This document shows positions 35,557 to 46,350 of a DNA stretch of 64,000 bases, in pieces. The stretch comes from Melampsora larici-populina 98AG31 (Eukaryota; Basidiomycota; Pucciniomycetes; Pucciniales; Melampsoraceae): assembly GCF_000204055.1 (NCBI RefSeq), contig NW_006768786.1, positions 980,873-1,044,872 on the forward strand. Direction: 5' to 3'. Under the pieces are notes generated by a model that worked only from the letters and a program-made list of their open reading frames with translations, did no database searches and was not told the DNA's origin. Both the position numbers and the translations under genes were made by a program. How positions within the stretch are numbered: position 1 is the first letter of the stretch; the number at the start of each line of letters is the position of its first letter.

Positions 35557-36615
35557 ATGTCGGAGAGAAACACCATGAGGAGATTACCGAAACATTTTGA
35601 AATTGCCAGAAATAACGCTTCAGTAGCAGGAAGACATGTAGCGACAAGCGGTTGGGCAGAAAAGACTCTATCAGGTTATTCCAGTGGGATGTCGAAGTTC
35701 ATAGAATTTAAAGAGAAAACGGCAGGAGGTTTTGATGAAAAACAGATTATAACGGACGACGAAATTTATGAGTTCATAACATGGGCGGGGAGATCAAAAG
35801 TGACTGAATTAAATGGTCCAGAGAGGTTCATATCGGCAGTTACGATTAAAAAGTACTTAGATGGTATTAGGGCATGGCACATAGTGCGGCATACGTCTAG
35901 ACCAACGGCAGATAGAGAAATAGTGAACACGCTACTACAGGCTACAAAAAGAAATGAAGAAGAAGTAGAGCTGGTGACAAAGAAAAAACCGGTGATGATT
36001 AGGAACTTGTTCGAGTTGTTTAAAAATTCTATAGGGAAATCGACAGAACATGAGTTAATGGGAGCAGTAGCGGTAATTGCTTTCTGGGGGATGGCACGGT
36101 TAGGAGAATTGTTAAGGGAGACTGAGGAAGAAGGAGCAATCCTAAGACAACACGTAGAGTTCGGAGAAAAAGATGGGAAGCGATTTGTGAGACTTCATCT
36201 AAGGAAAGCCAAAACAGCAAAAGCGAAAGAAGTCCAAGAGATACATCTACAACAGCAATCAAATGTTCTTGACCCAGTAGCAGCAGTGGAAAGGGTTTTG
36301 ATGATGAACCCGAGAGGAGATCGCGATGAAATACTGTTTGCAGTACCAAGTCATGGAGGAGTGAGACCAATGTCGAAAAATAGATTTCTACGATTAGCTG
36401 AAGAGTCCTGGGGGAAAACAGGAGTGGATACGTGGTCCGGCCACTCTTTCCGAGTAGGGGGAGCATTGATACGCTTCAACTTGGGAACGCCAGTCAAGTT
36501 AATAGCAAGGCAAGGTTGCTGGAAGTCGATGACATATTTGAGATATTTTAAAGCATACACAGAGAGTGAAAGACAGGATACAATTGCTTTCCTGAGAGCG
36601 ATCGATGGCATTTAA
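35557..36615 (+). CDS. Tyrosine recombinase of the YR retrotransposon, 352 aa
   Basis: A single uninterrupted frame from an ATG at 35557. The catalytic residues of tyrosine recombinases can be placed: Arg in GMARLGELLRE, His-x-x-Arg in SGHSFRVGGAL, and Tyr in MTYLRYFKAY. The N-terminal half resembles a core-binding domain (GYSSGMSKFIEF, TIKKYLDGIRAWH). It would integrate the circular cDNA by strand exchange without target-site duplication. Confidence 0.93.
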   Translation: MSERNTMRRLPKHFEIARNNASVAGRHVATSGWAEKTLSGYSSGMSKFIEFKEKTAGGFDEKQIITDDEIYEFITWAGRSKVTELNGPERFISAVTIKKYLDGIRAWHIVRHTSRPTADREIVNTLLQATKRNEEEVELVTKKKPVMIRNLFELFKNSIGKSTEHELMGAVAVIAFWGMARLGELLRETEEEGAILRQHVEFGEKDGKRFVRLHLRKAKTAKAKEVQEIHLQQQSNVLDPVAAVERVLMMNPRGDRDEILFAVPSHGGVRPMSKNRFLRLAEESWGKTGVDTWSGHSFRVGGALIRFNLGTPVKLIARQGCWKSMTYLRYFKAYTESERQDTIAFLRAIDGI

Positions 36616-37260
36616 AGGTAAAGGGTTTGAAAAAGAATAGATTCCAGAGATGAGCGTAGATAAGATACATGGAATATGTTTGATAGAAAACATAGATAAA
36701 CTCCACAGAGCATGATTTGGCATTAGGCGAGAAATTGAAATTGGAATGTTGTAAATCCATGTAGGGTTGTCGCTGCAAGGAATATCCCTGTAGAACACAG
36801 GTATAAAAAAAACAGCAAAGTTAAGGTTCTATTCACAAAGTTTTTGGGAAGGAGAGCTCGGGGGTATTGATGAATGAGGGATTATAAAGTTTTCTCAGAA
36901 AGGTGAGCTCGGCGACCGGTTCCAGCGTGGAGGGGTAGCTCTAGGAGGCTAGGCGCTAGACCCGAGACGCCTAGATTTGGGAGTCCTAGAGCTACAGGCA
37001 AGAAAAGACGGGGAACACTCGGAGGGTGGGCGGGATGATGGTGTGAAGCACCTACCTATCAGCCTTGGTTCAGATGAACCAAAGGAAGGCGGGAGGTAGG
37101 GCTCCGCCACTACCCCCACATGCGTATCCTTTGACCACGAGGTAAAAGGATACCCTGGGTGGTGTTCTTGCATAGCCGAGAGATAAGATCTCTAAACAAA
37201 CAGAGTTCTCGAGAAGAAATAAACTTCTCGAGAAACAAACTCCAAACCCATCAGCTCACT
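36616..37260 (+). other. 3' end of the retrotransposon with several hairpins
   Basis: No coding frame. Inverted pairs: a 12-bp stem GTAGCTCTAGGA / TCCTAGAGCTAC around 36936-36995 with an inner GGCTAGGCG / CGCCTAG pair; GTATCCTTT / AAAGGATAC at about 37120-37155; and TTCTCGAGAA occurring twice near 37205-37235. These may belong to the terminal or recombination region of the element. Confidence 0.5.
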
Positions 37261-37640
37261 AACTGAGGAATGGGTGAGTACGCGCTGTTCCTCACTGCCT
37301 CGTTGATAGCACAAATCCTGACATCCGAGAGCCTCGGAAGCCTTGACGCTTTTCCATATATGGCGGTGTTGATGTACTCGTCAAAGTCGAAGGTATCAAC
37401 CGAGGCTTCCCTCCAGAATTCTTTTCATCAACATCGAAAGGAATATTCCAGTCTCTCAATCTCCTGCTTTCACCATTATAGTTGACACTTAAGTTGGCTC
37501 AAACGAGTGACTGCCTGAATTTGTATATCGTTCATATGACCATCAACATACAATAATTTTAACGTACTCCCAGTGATTGCTAGATCTTCTGAAATAAATC
37601 ATATTCGAGATTTTTTTTCAACCTGCATAAATATCTCATT

Positions 37641-40600
37641 ATGCTTAAATCATGGAGACACTGTTTGACTGTTTCCGTGCTGTTGTTCTGGCCTGTTGTA
37701 CAGTCTGAAGAACAATCTATCGATTTAACTGGTTTAACTGATCTTACTCAAGCGCAAACTCCTATCATAGCTGGCGTTGATCAACTCGGACAACCGCAAG
37801 TCGTCGATGACATTGGAAATGAGAGCGGCGGGACCAAAATCACATTGTCAGATAAGCCCTCGCATAAAATTCCGAAATTGTATGGCATGATGTATGAAGA
37901 CATCAATGTGAGTTCAACTAGTTCCTACAGTGACCAACTCCTTGAGATATCATCACAATTTCTAATCAAGTTTTCTCAATTTCGATATTTTTCATCAATG
38001 GTTACATAGCACTCCGGTGATGGTGGCTTATATGCTGAATTATTACGGAACAGAGCTCTTCAAGCGAAAGATCCGACCAAAAATCAAGCTGGGGCTTTAG
38101 AGGCTTGGTCTGCCGTCAATGGCATCAAATTGAAGGCTGTAGATTTATCTAAATCCTTACCACTCTCTAAAGCTATACCGAATGCTTTGGAAATCACGGT
38201 TAAAGCTGGTGAGAGGGGTGAACTAATCAATGAAGGGTACTGGGGTAGGCTTGTCTCTTCATTATGACTTTGCATCTCTCTATCACTCAAGTATCAAGCG
38301 CGACTAGAATTGATCTCATAATCTGACATATTCCTTCGTTGACGATTTTTAATCAACTCTAGGTATCAAGATTGACAAAGACTGGGATTATACGGCATCA
38401 TTTTATGCCAGGATGTCAAAAAAAGGGGATGTCAGCTGTGGTCCAGAGATGTCAATTCATCTAAGTAGCAAATCTAAATCTTCGGATGCCTTTGCAGATG
38501 AACGTGTAAAAACTCCTTGTCTTAATGAAAAATGGCAAAAATTTAAAGTCAAACTTCGACCTAGTAGGTCTGCTAAAAGTGCTAACAATGTATTCAGCAT
38601 CAAATTCAAATCTACTTCAAAAAAAGATGAGGTGGTTTATATTGCGTTGGCTAGTCTTTTCCCACCAACATTTAAAAATCGTAAAAATGGTGTTAGGGTT
38701 GATTTGGCTGAAGTGAGTTGAACTTCGATTACTTCTTGAAGACTTTATCCAAGTTGATCACTCCTCTGATATTCTTACCTCTTTTTGGCGATTTGTTTAG
38801 GCCACAGCGGAACTCAAGAGATCTTTTTTTCGATGGGGAGGGTAAATTTTTGAGCCTTTTTTCTTGCAACCTGATAATAAAGTTTTGACCTTACAAAACT
38901 TGTAGTAATAATATTGAAGGTTATAGTGCGCAAAATCGTTGGTTGTGGTTCCAAACTATTGGGCCATTGACTGATCGACCTGGACGCGTAAGTTTGATCA
39001 TGAACTTATGATATTTACTGTGTGACATAGAAGTCTTACTCAATTTCTTGATACACAGAAAGGGAACTGGGGGTATGTAAATACTGATGGTAAGTTATGA
39101 GAGATGATTCACAATCAAACCATTCTAAAAAACTGATTTAGTGTTCGCATATCTGTTCAGGCTTTGGATTGTTCGAAGTGTTGCAATTCTGCGAAGACTT
39201 GAAGATGGAATTCATTGGATCCGTCTGGTTAGCCACTTTTCATCAACCTTAAACACGCAGATAAACATCGATGTCAAAGAACCCTTGACCAAAACCTGTT
39301 CAACCTTTCTTCCTCGGTACATCATTAGGGCTGGTCTCAGTTTGTCACCATTCAAATCAGTACCTGAGAAGGAGATTGATAAATACATACAGGAAGCCAT
39401 AGATATGGTGAGCTATAATTTGATCGAGATGACGAACAATAAGTTGATAATATTCTGCTCAGATTGAGTTTATCCAGGGCCCCGAATCAACAAAACAAGG
39501 TGCCTTACGTGCAAAACTAGGCCATCCGGCTCCTTTCAAGATGCGATACGTTGAGATAGGTAATGAGGATTTCTTTGATGAAAAGACGTATGTATGTTCA
39601 AGATCCGAAATCCATGCAAGTCCACAGCAGATTATCTGATTGTAAGATATTTTTGTTTTCTACACCCATTTTGATGGGATCTGTGCAGTTATGGGTACCG
39701 ATGGAAACATCTAGTACCACCCCTCATGAAAGCATTCCCTCATCTCAAATTTATAGCCACCACACTCCCACATAAACCCGAGCTATCTCCGCTACCAGCA
39801 GGCTGGGATATCCACACCTACAGGGAACCAAAGGGATATTGTAGGTTATAGATTTCCATTTGTTGATGATAACAAAGGTGACATCTTTTTCCTTGTTGCG
39901 CAGCTGGGAAAACCCAAGAATATGACTCCTACTCCCGAGAGGAACCTAAAATATTTCAACTCGAAGTAAGTTTGACTAGGATATATATCAGACTACTAAA
40001 AAACACAGAATAATCATTGACTTCAATCAACACCTACAGTTTGCTGCAAATGGACCCAAGTTAGGGCAAGGTCCCATTTCTCCGACCCTGGAAGGCGCCC
40101 TATCCGAAGCTGCATACATGACAGGTTTTGAAAGAAGTGAGTCTTTTATTCTGCGTTGGAGATTAGATGTTTTTTATCAATACTCACCTCATATTTGAAA
40201 ACAAACATGGTTTTGGTTTTAAATTTCAAGATTCAGATATTGTTGAAGGTTTGAAAATTTCTTTATCCCTTGGTTTCTTTCACTTTCATATGTCACAATT
40301 CAAATTCAATGTGAATCAAAATAATGTATAGGTATTGCTTATGCTCCAACTTACTGTAACGTTCAGACTCGTGAGGCATCACAATGGGTAGGTCATTTCT
40401 TGCATGTCTAATTGCCACTTTTTGTTTGTGCTGACAATATCTTGTTTATTGTTCAAAGCACCCAAACCTCATTGATTTTGAGTCAGTGCTACTATTTTTG
40501 CAGTCTTTGCTACAGCCATTAGGTTTGGGTATATGATATCTTACAAATTCAATATATTTCAACTTCTTTAGCGCTCTCAGGGTCATAAGGACACCTTCAT

Positions 40601-41086
40601 ACCATGTTCAACAGGTCAGTCAATGTCTTGCATATTCATTTTACCGTAGAGCAGAGGATGTTCAAGTAATTCTGTTTCAAAAACAGTTGTTTGCAGAACA
40701 CTTGGGGGACAGATATCTTCCTTCCAACCTGCCCTCAAAAGATGGTGAAGTATTTTGGTCAGCCACTGTGGATTCATCTGATAGTAGGATATTTCTAAAG
40801 GTTGGTAACATATCATAAGTTTATCAATCTTTAAACTCTTATTAAATTGACTGACTTGATTTCCATATTGTAGTTAGTGAATATAAGCCCTAAAACAGAA
40901 CACAAGTTCAGTGTAGAGATCCCCTATACTGCTGCTTCAAAATCAACAGTATTCACATTGAGAGCTTCAAAAAATTCAGAAACACCACCAAGAAAAAGTA
41001 GTCTTACAATCAAGGCCGAAAAGAGGCTTTCATATACCCTTCCCCCTCAAACATTTGCTGTAATAATCATAGAGAAGGCTTCATAG
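37641..41086 (+). CDS. Secreted alpha-L-arabinofuranosidase (GH51), 18 exons, 684 aa
   Basis: Removes arabinose from arabinoxylan or arabinan outside the cell. Exons: 37641-37907, 38010-38244, 38363-38712, 38801-38841, 38906-38987, 39059-39089, 39161-39227, 39329-39407, 39463-39587, 39689-39840, 39904-39965, 40040-40136, 40231-40248, 40332-40387, 40459-40481, 40572-40614, 40687-40800, 40874-41086; all frames join. Signal peptide at 1-22. Motifs: [44 protein letters not shown], the acid/base Glu in [20 protein letters not shown], the probable nucleophile Glu in PKIFQLEFAAN, and [11 protein letters not shown]. The C-terminal beta domain ends [10 protein letters not shown]. Length fits fungal GH51. 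A decayed copy of its last exon lies near 45.6 kb. Confidence 0.93.
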
Positions 41087-41604
41087 GAAGTTGATAGAGT
41101 TGTTTGGTTTAATAGATTTGTCAAGGGAGTAAAAATATAGCATTTGAATGTATCTCCCAATCCTTTCACTCAATTGTGTTTTGCTTATGAATAATGTTGT
41201 TAACTGTTAATGATTGATTGATTCAAGGAAATAAATTGGTAGTTTTTGTTAGTATCTCTTTGTGTCCTTTTATTTTGAGCAAGGATTTTGATACCTTTAA
41301 CTTTACCTCTTTGTTAATATGATCTAAAACCTTGAAAGCCTTGCACACTCCACTCTTAGATTTTTGGGCTTGTTGGATTCATTCTTGACTATTGTGAGTG
41401 GCATTTATTTCTCATCTGAGTGTTGTGATGAATCTTGCCATGCCATATACAAGTGATTTGGCTTTGTAAACTCTTGTAGGTGCCCGCACTGGATGCAGGG
41501 TACAGACTAGAACTTTGATTGTGGGTCAGGATTTGGGAGAAGAGCCAATTCCCTGTTTGGGTGCACATGAAGTCAGGGGGGCAGGTGGGAGATAGTGCAA
41601 CAAG

Positions 41605-41929
41605 TCAAGACTCATTTACAAGGGAGGGGTGCTGAGAAGTGTAATTTAATACTAAATCCTTTTTGTAATTATGATTTCTCATCAGTGAGCCCATTAAGAA
41701 AGCTGGACCCAAGGCACAGAACACAACAAATTTGCTCAACAGTTGCAGGGTTAAGTGTTGATCTTGAATACTGGAGGACAGCACAACCATCAGAAAAGAC
41801 ATGCTCAGAAGTGCAGCTGGTAGCTGGGATAGCCAGGCATTCCATTGCCATTGCAGAGAAGGCAGGGTAAGTCTTCACCCTGCCCTTCCAGTATGCAAGT
41901 ATATTGTTCTCCTTGTAAGGAGGTAACAT
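41605..41929 (-). pseudogene. hAT transposase C-terminal relic
   Basis: The minus strand reads NILAYWKGRVKTYPAFSAMA, then LAIPATSCTSEHVFSDGCAVL and RSTLNPATVEQICCVLCLGS, which is the hAT dimerisation region. No upstream catalytic part or TIRs were found, so it is a fragment. Confidence 0.85.
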
Positions 41930-42368
41930 GTGATCTAATTTGTGATCAATCCTTTGTCACTGTCTGCTGGTATCCCAAAAAAATTGTTGTCAAGCAAGGC
42001 AGAGGGTGTGAGAGCTGGTGATTTGATGATCATGGTTTCATGATTTGAAAAACTCTCTTAAGTCTGAGAAGCTTAGATGAAATTGGCTTTCATCAAAAAA
42101 TCCGCCATGTTCCCATAAATGGCAAGAGAGTCAAAATGGGTTTTGTAAAACACCAATTTTACCCAAGGGTCAAGAATTTTTTGACAGACAGGACCAGGTT
42201 TCTCCAAGGCGGCAATGATATTTCAAGCTTTTTAATCATGTCATCAGCCACTGGAACAAGCTGATTTATGTTGTATGTGTTGTATATCTGGTTTTTGGGG
42301 TGTGTACAATCAGCATCACAGTATGGGAAATACATGAGCCAATGAGCTTATAACTCACAGCATGTAAC

Positions 42369-42560
42369 ACTGCAAAAATAATGTATTTTTCCAAGGTGAA
42401 AAATGATTGACATTAATGCACAAAATGATTAATAATGCAGAATTAATGCAGAAAAATGCAGAATTAATGCAGAATTAATGCAGAATTAATGCACTTTTAA
42501 TCATTTTGTGAAATAAATGTAATCATTTTTCACCTTGGAAAAATACATTATATTCGCAGT
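42369..42560. mobile_element. 192-bp foldback/MITE-like element
   Basis: Two inverted arms of about 64 bp beginning ACTGC (42369) and ending GCAGT (42560) match with few differences. The loop (about 42437-42492) holds four to five 11-nt GCAGAATTAAT repeats. The target duplication is not resolved. Confidence 0.85.
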
Positions 42561-43088
42561 ATAATATATTGATCATATCAATATAGATTGGGATCACAGT
42601 TTTGAGTGTAGGGCATGTGGTGTAAAACTTATAATCCGACAAGGGTTATACAGAGCTGGGAGGGTACAATCTGGAAGCAAAAGACTTGACAGAAAGTGTC
42701 TATTGGCAGCCCTTCTAAAACAAGGCAATCAAAAACAAACTTCTGATGAACTGAGTACTGATAAGGACAAGGTAAAAGTATCTCAGTATGATTCAAAGGA
42801 CAAAAAGCATGAGTTGTAAAAGTGGGAAGTGCCTGATTGTAATCATTCTCAACACTTTTAGTATTGTTCCTGTCAGGTAAAAATTGAGAGTAGCTCAATA
42901 TCCTTTGGATATTATTTGCAAAAGACTTTAAGTCTACAAACTTCACTACTAAAGTGAATTCCTCTTTATGATTGTAACAAAGGGTGTATTCAAGTCACCT
43001 GGGTACTTATTAAAATATGATTATGATGACAAATGATATGGATAATGTTGTGAAAGATAAAAAAGATGGGGAACAACCCCAAAGATTC
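42561..43088. other. No gene seen
   Basis: AT-rich spacer; one minus-strand frame of about 105 codons (42629-42946) has no recognisable features and is probably chance. Confidence 0.4.
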
Positions 43089-44032
43089 TCCTCTCCATAG
43101 TATCAACACTGCCACAATCACTCTACCAGTATTGGTATTATAGTGGTATCATAGTTTTTTTGTGAGTATTGTATTGTCAGTATCAGTATCTAAGCCACAG
43201 ATATGTTACTGCCCAACCCTCCCAGAAGTATTGTGTATAGAGATAATAGGGGTTGGGCAAAAAACCAACCAACCAGTTTCTGAAGTCTTCATTTTTTTAC
43301 AAATGCTTAGGAACAATTGCTAGAACAATGACAAAGCTGACAAAAAAACTTGTCTTTTGCTTTGCTTTGCAAAAGAATCACCAAAAGTTGACTGGTGGGC
43401 AGTGTTCTTGATCATTCCAAAGCCCAAACAATTCAAAAAACCATGCAATTTGTGCCACTCAAGCCACATAGACAACATCTTTCCACCTTTCACAAAGGAG
43501 AGCCAGGGACCACCTAGGCTCTTTTGGAGCTCAGCTCAGTTGAAAAGGCCTGTCTTCAGACCCAAACACCGACTTAGAATGACCTAGCAGAGCAACAGGT
43601 CTGTGTAAACTGCACAGTCATTTCCAGCCATCTTTGACTTCCTTTGACTTGCTTCTCAAAGGTGCAAAACTGGTTGGTTGGTTTTTCGCCCAACCCCTAA
43701 TGTATTGGGTATTGTATTGCGCCCCTGGTACAATACCAGAATGGGCCCCGCAAGTATTGAATTGAGTATACAATCAGCCCCTGCTCTAGTGTTTATTGTC
43801 TGGGAGTTGCAATACTACAATACAGTATTGGTATCTGATTGTTATTGTGACAAGATACACTACTAGGTAATGGGTGGTACAGTATTGTCATTGCAATGCT
43901 GTACTGGGTATCATGCCTTGGGTACAGGTATGCTACTAGAGCTTGGATTCCCTGGTATTGTCAACTAGTTACTTTAGTGGGTATCATTGATACAGTACCA
44001 GTATTGTAATTATGGCAGTGTTGATAGTATAT
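43089..44032. repeat. Degenerate GTATTG / AGTATTGGTATC repeat block
   Basis: Irregular repetition of AGTATTG, GGTATC and their variants fills both sides of a MITE (43249-43697). No period is strict, so this is an old microsatellite or the decayed core of another repeat. Confidence 0.75.
43249..43697. mobile_element. 449-bp MITE with GGGGTTGGGC termini
   Basis: Terminal inverted repeats of 31 bp with one mismatch, starting GGGGTTGGGC and containing CCAACCAACCAGTTT. TA stands directly outside both ends, and the wider context could also be read as TAAT/AATA. This suits a Tc1/mariner or PIF/Harbinger MITE; family not settled. No coding capacity. Confidence 0.85.
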
Positions 44033-46350
44033 AACATCTATCACAAAGTTTGATTAATGGTCAACAGCCTTGAAAAACAATTATTCTCAACAAAATCCTC
44101 CTCACAAATTTTAAGAACTCTCCTAATCTCACTTTGATCTTGCCAGCATTTCAGTAAAACCTGCAAATAAGTTATTTGTGTTAAGAACTTATTCTCAAGA
44201 TGTATCAAGATTTTTCATTGGTACTAGAGGAGCTGAAAATCAATTTTGAGATTACAAATTTTCACTAAAGTGCTTCAATTTATGATTACCAAATCCTGTT
44301 TTCAAGATCTCATGATTCTGATCAATGTATGACAGTACCTATGTTTGATGAGTAATGACAAAGTAATTAAGTTGTAAAGATGCATAACACTAAGTTTCCA
44401 AAAGACATGTGAATAAGCCATATTACAAATGGTAGTGTAAGCCAAAACCCATGATGCAGCCAGGTTTCCTCAATTACATATAAGCCAGCTTTCAAATTTG
44501 AAAACCACTGTTTTGTCATTTACTTCTCATACCCTCTTCACAACCCCTCTGATATTGTTGAGTTACAGGTTGTACATTTTCATCACACATTGATTGAAAG
44601 CTTACTTGGGTTGATTGGACAAGATTTGATTTATTTAATTTTTACCAATAAAAATTGGCTCATTCTGGTGATTTCTTACTTTTGAAATCACATTTTCTTC
44701 TTCACATCTCAAATATAATCAGCCAATCTATTCTGGTGAACAAATCCAAAAAGAACCCTTGAAATCTTTCATACCAGTTATAATTACTAATAACAGCTCT
44801 AAATATTGAAAATCACCCGTGAAACACCTGTTTACCACTTTTTGTAAGTTTTTCTTCCCATTATTCTTTCATTCTTTTGCAATCAACTCTTTTAATTAAA
44901 GTTATTACTAATCAATATGACCCTCCATATTACCAATGCAAACTTATTAACCCATTAGATCCTCTTTTCATACCCTGAAAACCTGTTCCAAATCTTTAAT
45001 CAAATTTCCTTCTTGATTACCCCTTAACAGATAATGATCAATGATGTTGATGTATATACTGTAAGGGCTTGATAACCAATTATGTAATGACAGATTATTA
45101 CAAAACCTAAATACTTATACTTAAATGGTAAGATGAGTAATCAAAGATGTCTTGTGCTAAAACTTGATATTGATCAATGATATAAAAATGTTCTGAATTT
45201 TCTTGCTTAATGATATAAATTAATCACCACAGCCGCTCAACAGAGTTGTTTGGTATCTTTTCAAGAGGTTTGAGGAATTTCATCATTCCCATGAGTTGCA
45301 TCCTTCCAATTGCTGCACCGCCAACAAAGATGACTGGGATAGGAAAATCTGAGGTATCCTCAGATGGCAATAGCCTCAGACACAATGTCTGAGTCAATGA
45401 TCCGAGGCAATCTTTAGGGGCAAAGGAAACCTTGGATGAACTCCTTGGACACACGTTAAGGGAATATATCTCCAAGGATACCTTGTATTGGAAAATCTGA
45501 GGTATCAACAGAAGATTGTAGGTTCCTCAATACTTCACTCCTTTTAAGAGATCAATCATGTTCATGATGAGATTTTTTTAAGAATATCCTAATGATACAC
45601 CACCAATGCAAACTTTCTCATATTCTGCCCCTCAGAGAATAGCTGTGATAACATGAAAAAGAAAGCTTGATAAGGATGTGGTAGAGTTGTAAATCTTGTT
45701 TAATCTGATTCTTTCATAATTGCTGCTTCTGAATCTTGCCGTGTCAGACACATAAGAGAGCTTTGCAGACGATGCTGACTTGCACAACATCTCAACATCG
45801 AATCAATTATAGCAGAGCAATGTAGGTAAAGACTCAATGTTATCCACACTTTGAGTATCTGTCCAATAATGATTACTTTGTGATCTGATTCAAGATCCAG
45901 GTCTAATTAATAAAAGGCTGGGCTAAGTATATATCAAAATAACGATTATAGAAAGTTCGAATAATGCAACAGAATATCAGCAAGGAAACCAATTAACAAA
46001 GATTATAAAGAATATATAAAAAACTACAATTGATTAAAATAATGATATGTTCTACGCGATGAGAGAGAGAGGGATTGAGTGAATGTAAATGCCACAGTAA
46101 AATTAAAAAACAAGAAAAGATGCGACCCAAGGAAGATGTGGAGATAACAAGAGTTTCGACAACAACCTTAAACACACATGCATAAACCTTCACATTGGAT
46201 GATGATAGAGAAAGAAGAAAGAGTTGATTGAATGAGAATTAAGTTTAGCTCAATTTGTACATAACACCAAACAGACCATCAATGTGAAACTTCTAGAGTC
46301 TACTCGCCTATTACTACTTCTACAACCGACATACTTTTCCTTCCAATAAC
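44033..46350. other. AT-rich gene-poor spacer with one gene relic
   Basis: Apart from the GH51 relic at about 45560-45790 I see no gene. A minus-strand frame at 45224-45508 has no recognisable motif. Confidence 0.45.
45560..45790 (+). pseudogene. Decayed copy of the GH51 3' end
   Basis: Aligned by eye to 40960-41100 and beyond: CACCACCAA, TTTCTCATAT..CTGCCCCTCA, ATAGCTGTGATAACAT, AAGCTT.ATA and GGTAGAGTTG follow in the same order as in the GH51 last exon and its 3' flank. GAATCTTGCC..GTC..A.ACA at about 45730 parallels 41430. There are many substitutions and gaps, so no protein could be made. Confidence 0.5.

Larger units (their letters stand above)
31207..36615 (+). mobile_element. Tyrosine-recombinase retrotransposon (DIRS order, Ngaro/PAT-like), coding core
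   Basis: Three consecutive plus-strand regions encode a Gag-like basic protein, a reverse transcriptase with RNase H, and a tyrosine recombinase. RT plus YR instead of a DDE integrase defines the DIRS order. The gene order Gag, RT-RH, YR without a methyltransferase suggests the Ngaro or PAT branch. Those have split direct repeats; I compared 30.4-31.2 kb with 36.6-37.3 kb and did not find convincing matching ends in either orientation, so only the coding core is given and the full element probably extends to about 37.2 kb. Confidence 0.85.

Noticed and set aside
39563..39775. Apparent frameshift in GH51 after [11 protein letters not shown]
   Set aside because: An intron 39588-39688 with GTATGT and GTGCAG joins DEKT to [16 protein letters not shown] in frame, so the gene is intact.
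40486..40571. Mismatch of frame between two GH51 exons near LIDFES
   Set aside because: Using the GTCAGT donor at 40482 gives [19 protein letters not shown], matching the family; no damage is needed.
45224..45508. Minus-strand frame of 94 codons
   Set aside because: No recognisable protein and located in decayed repeat-rich DNA.
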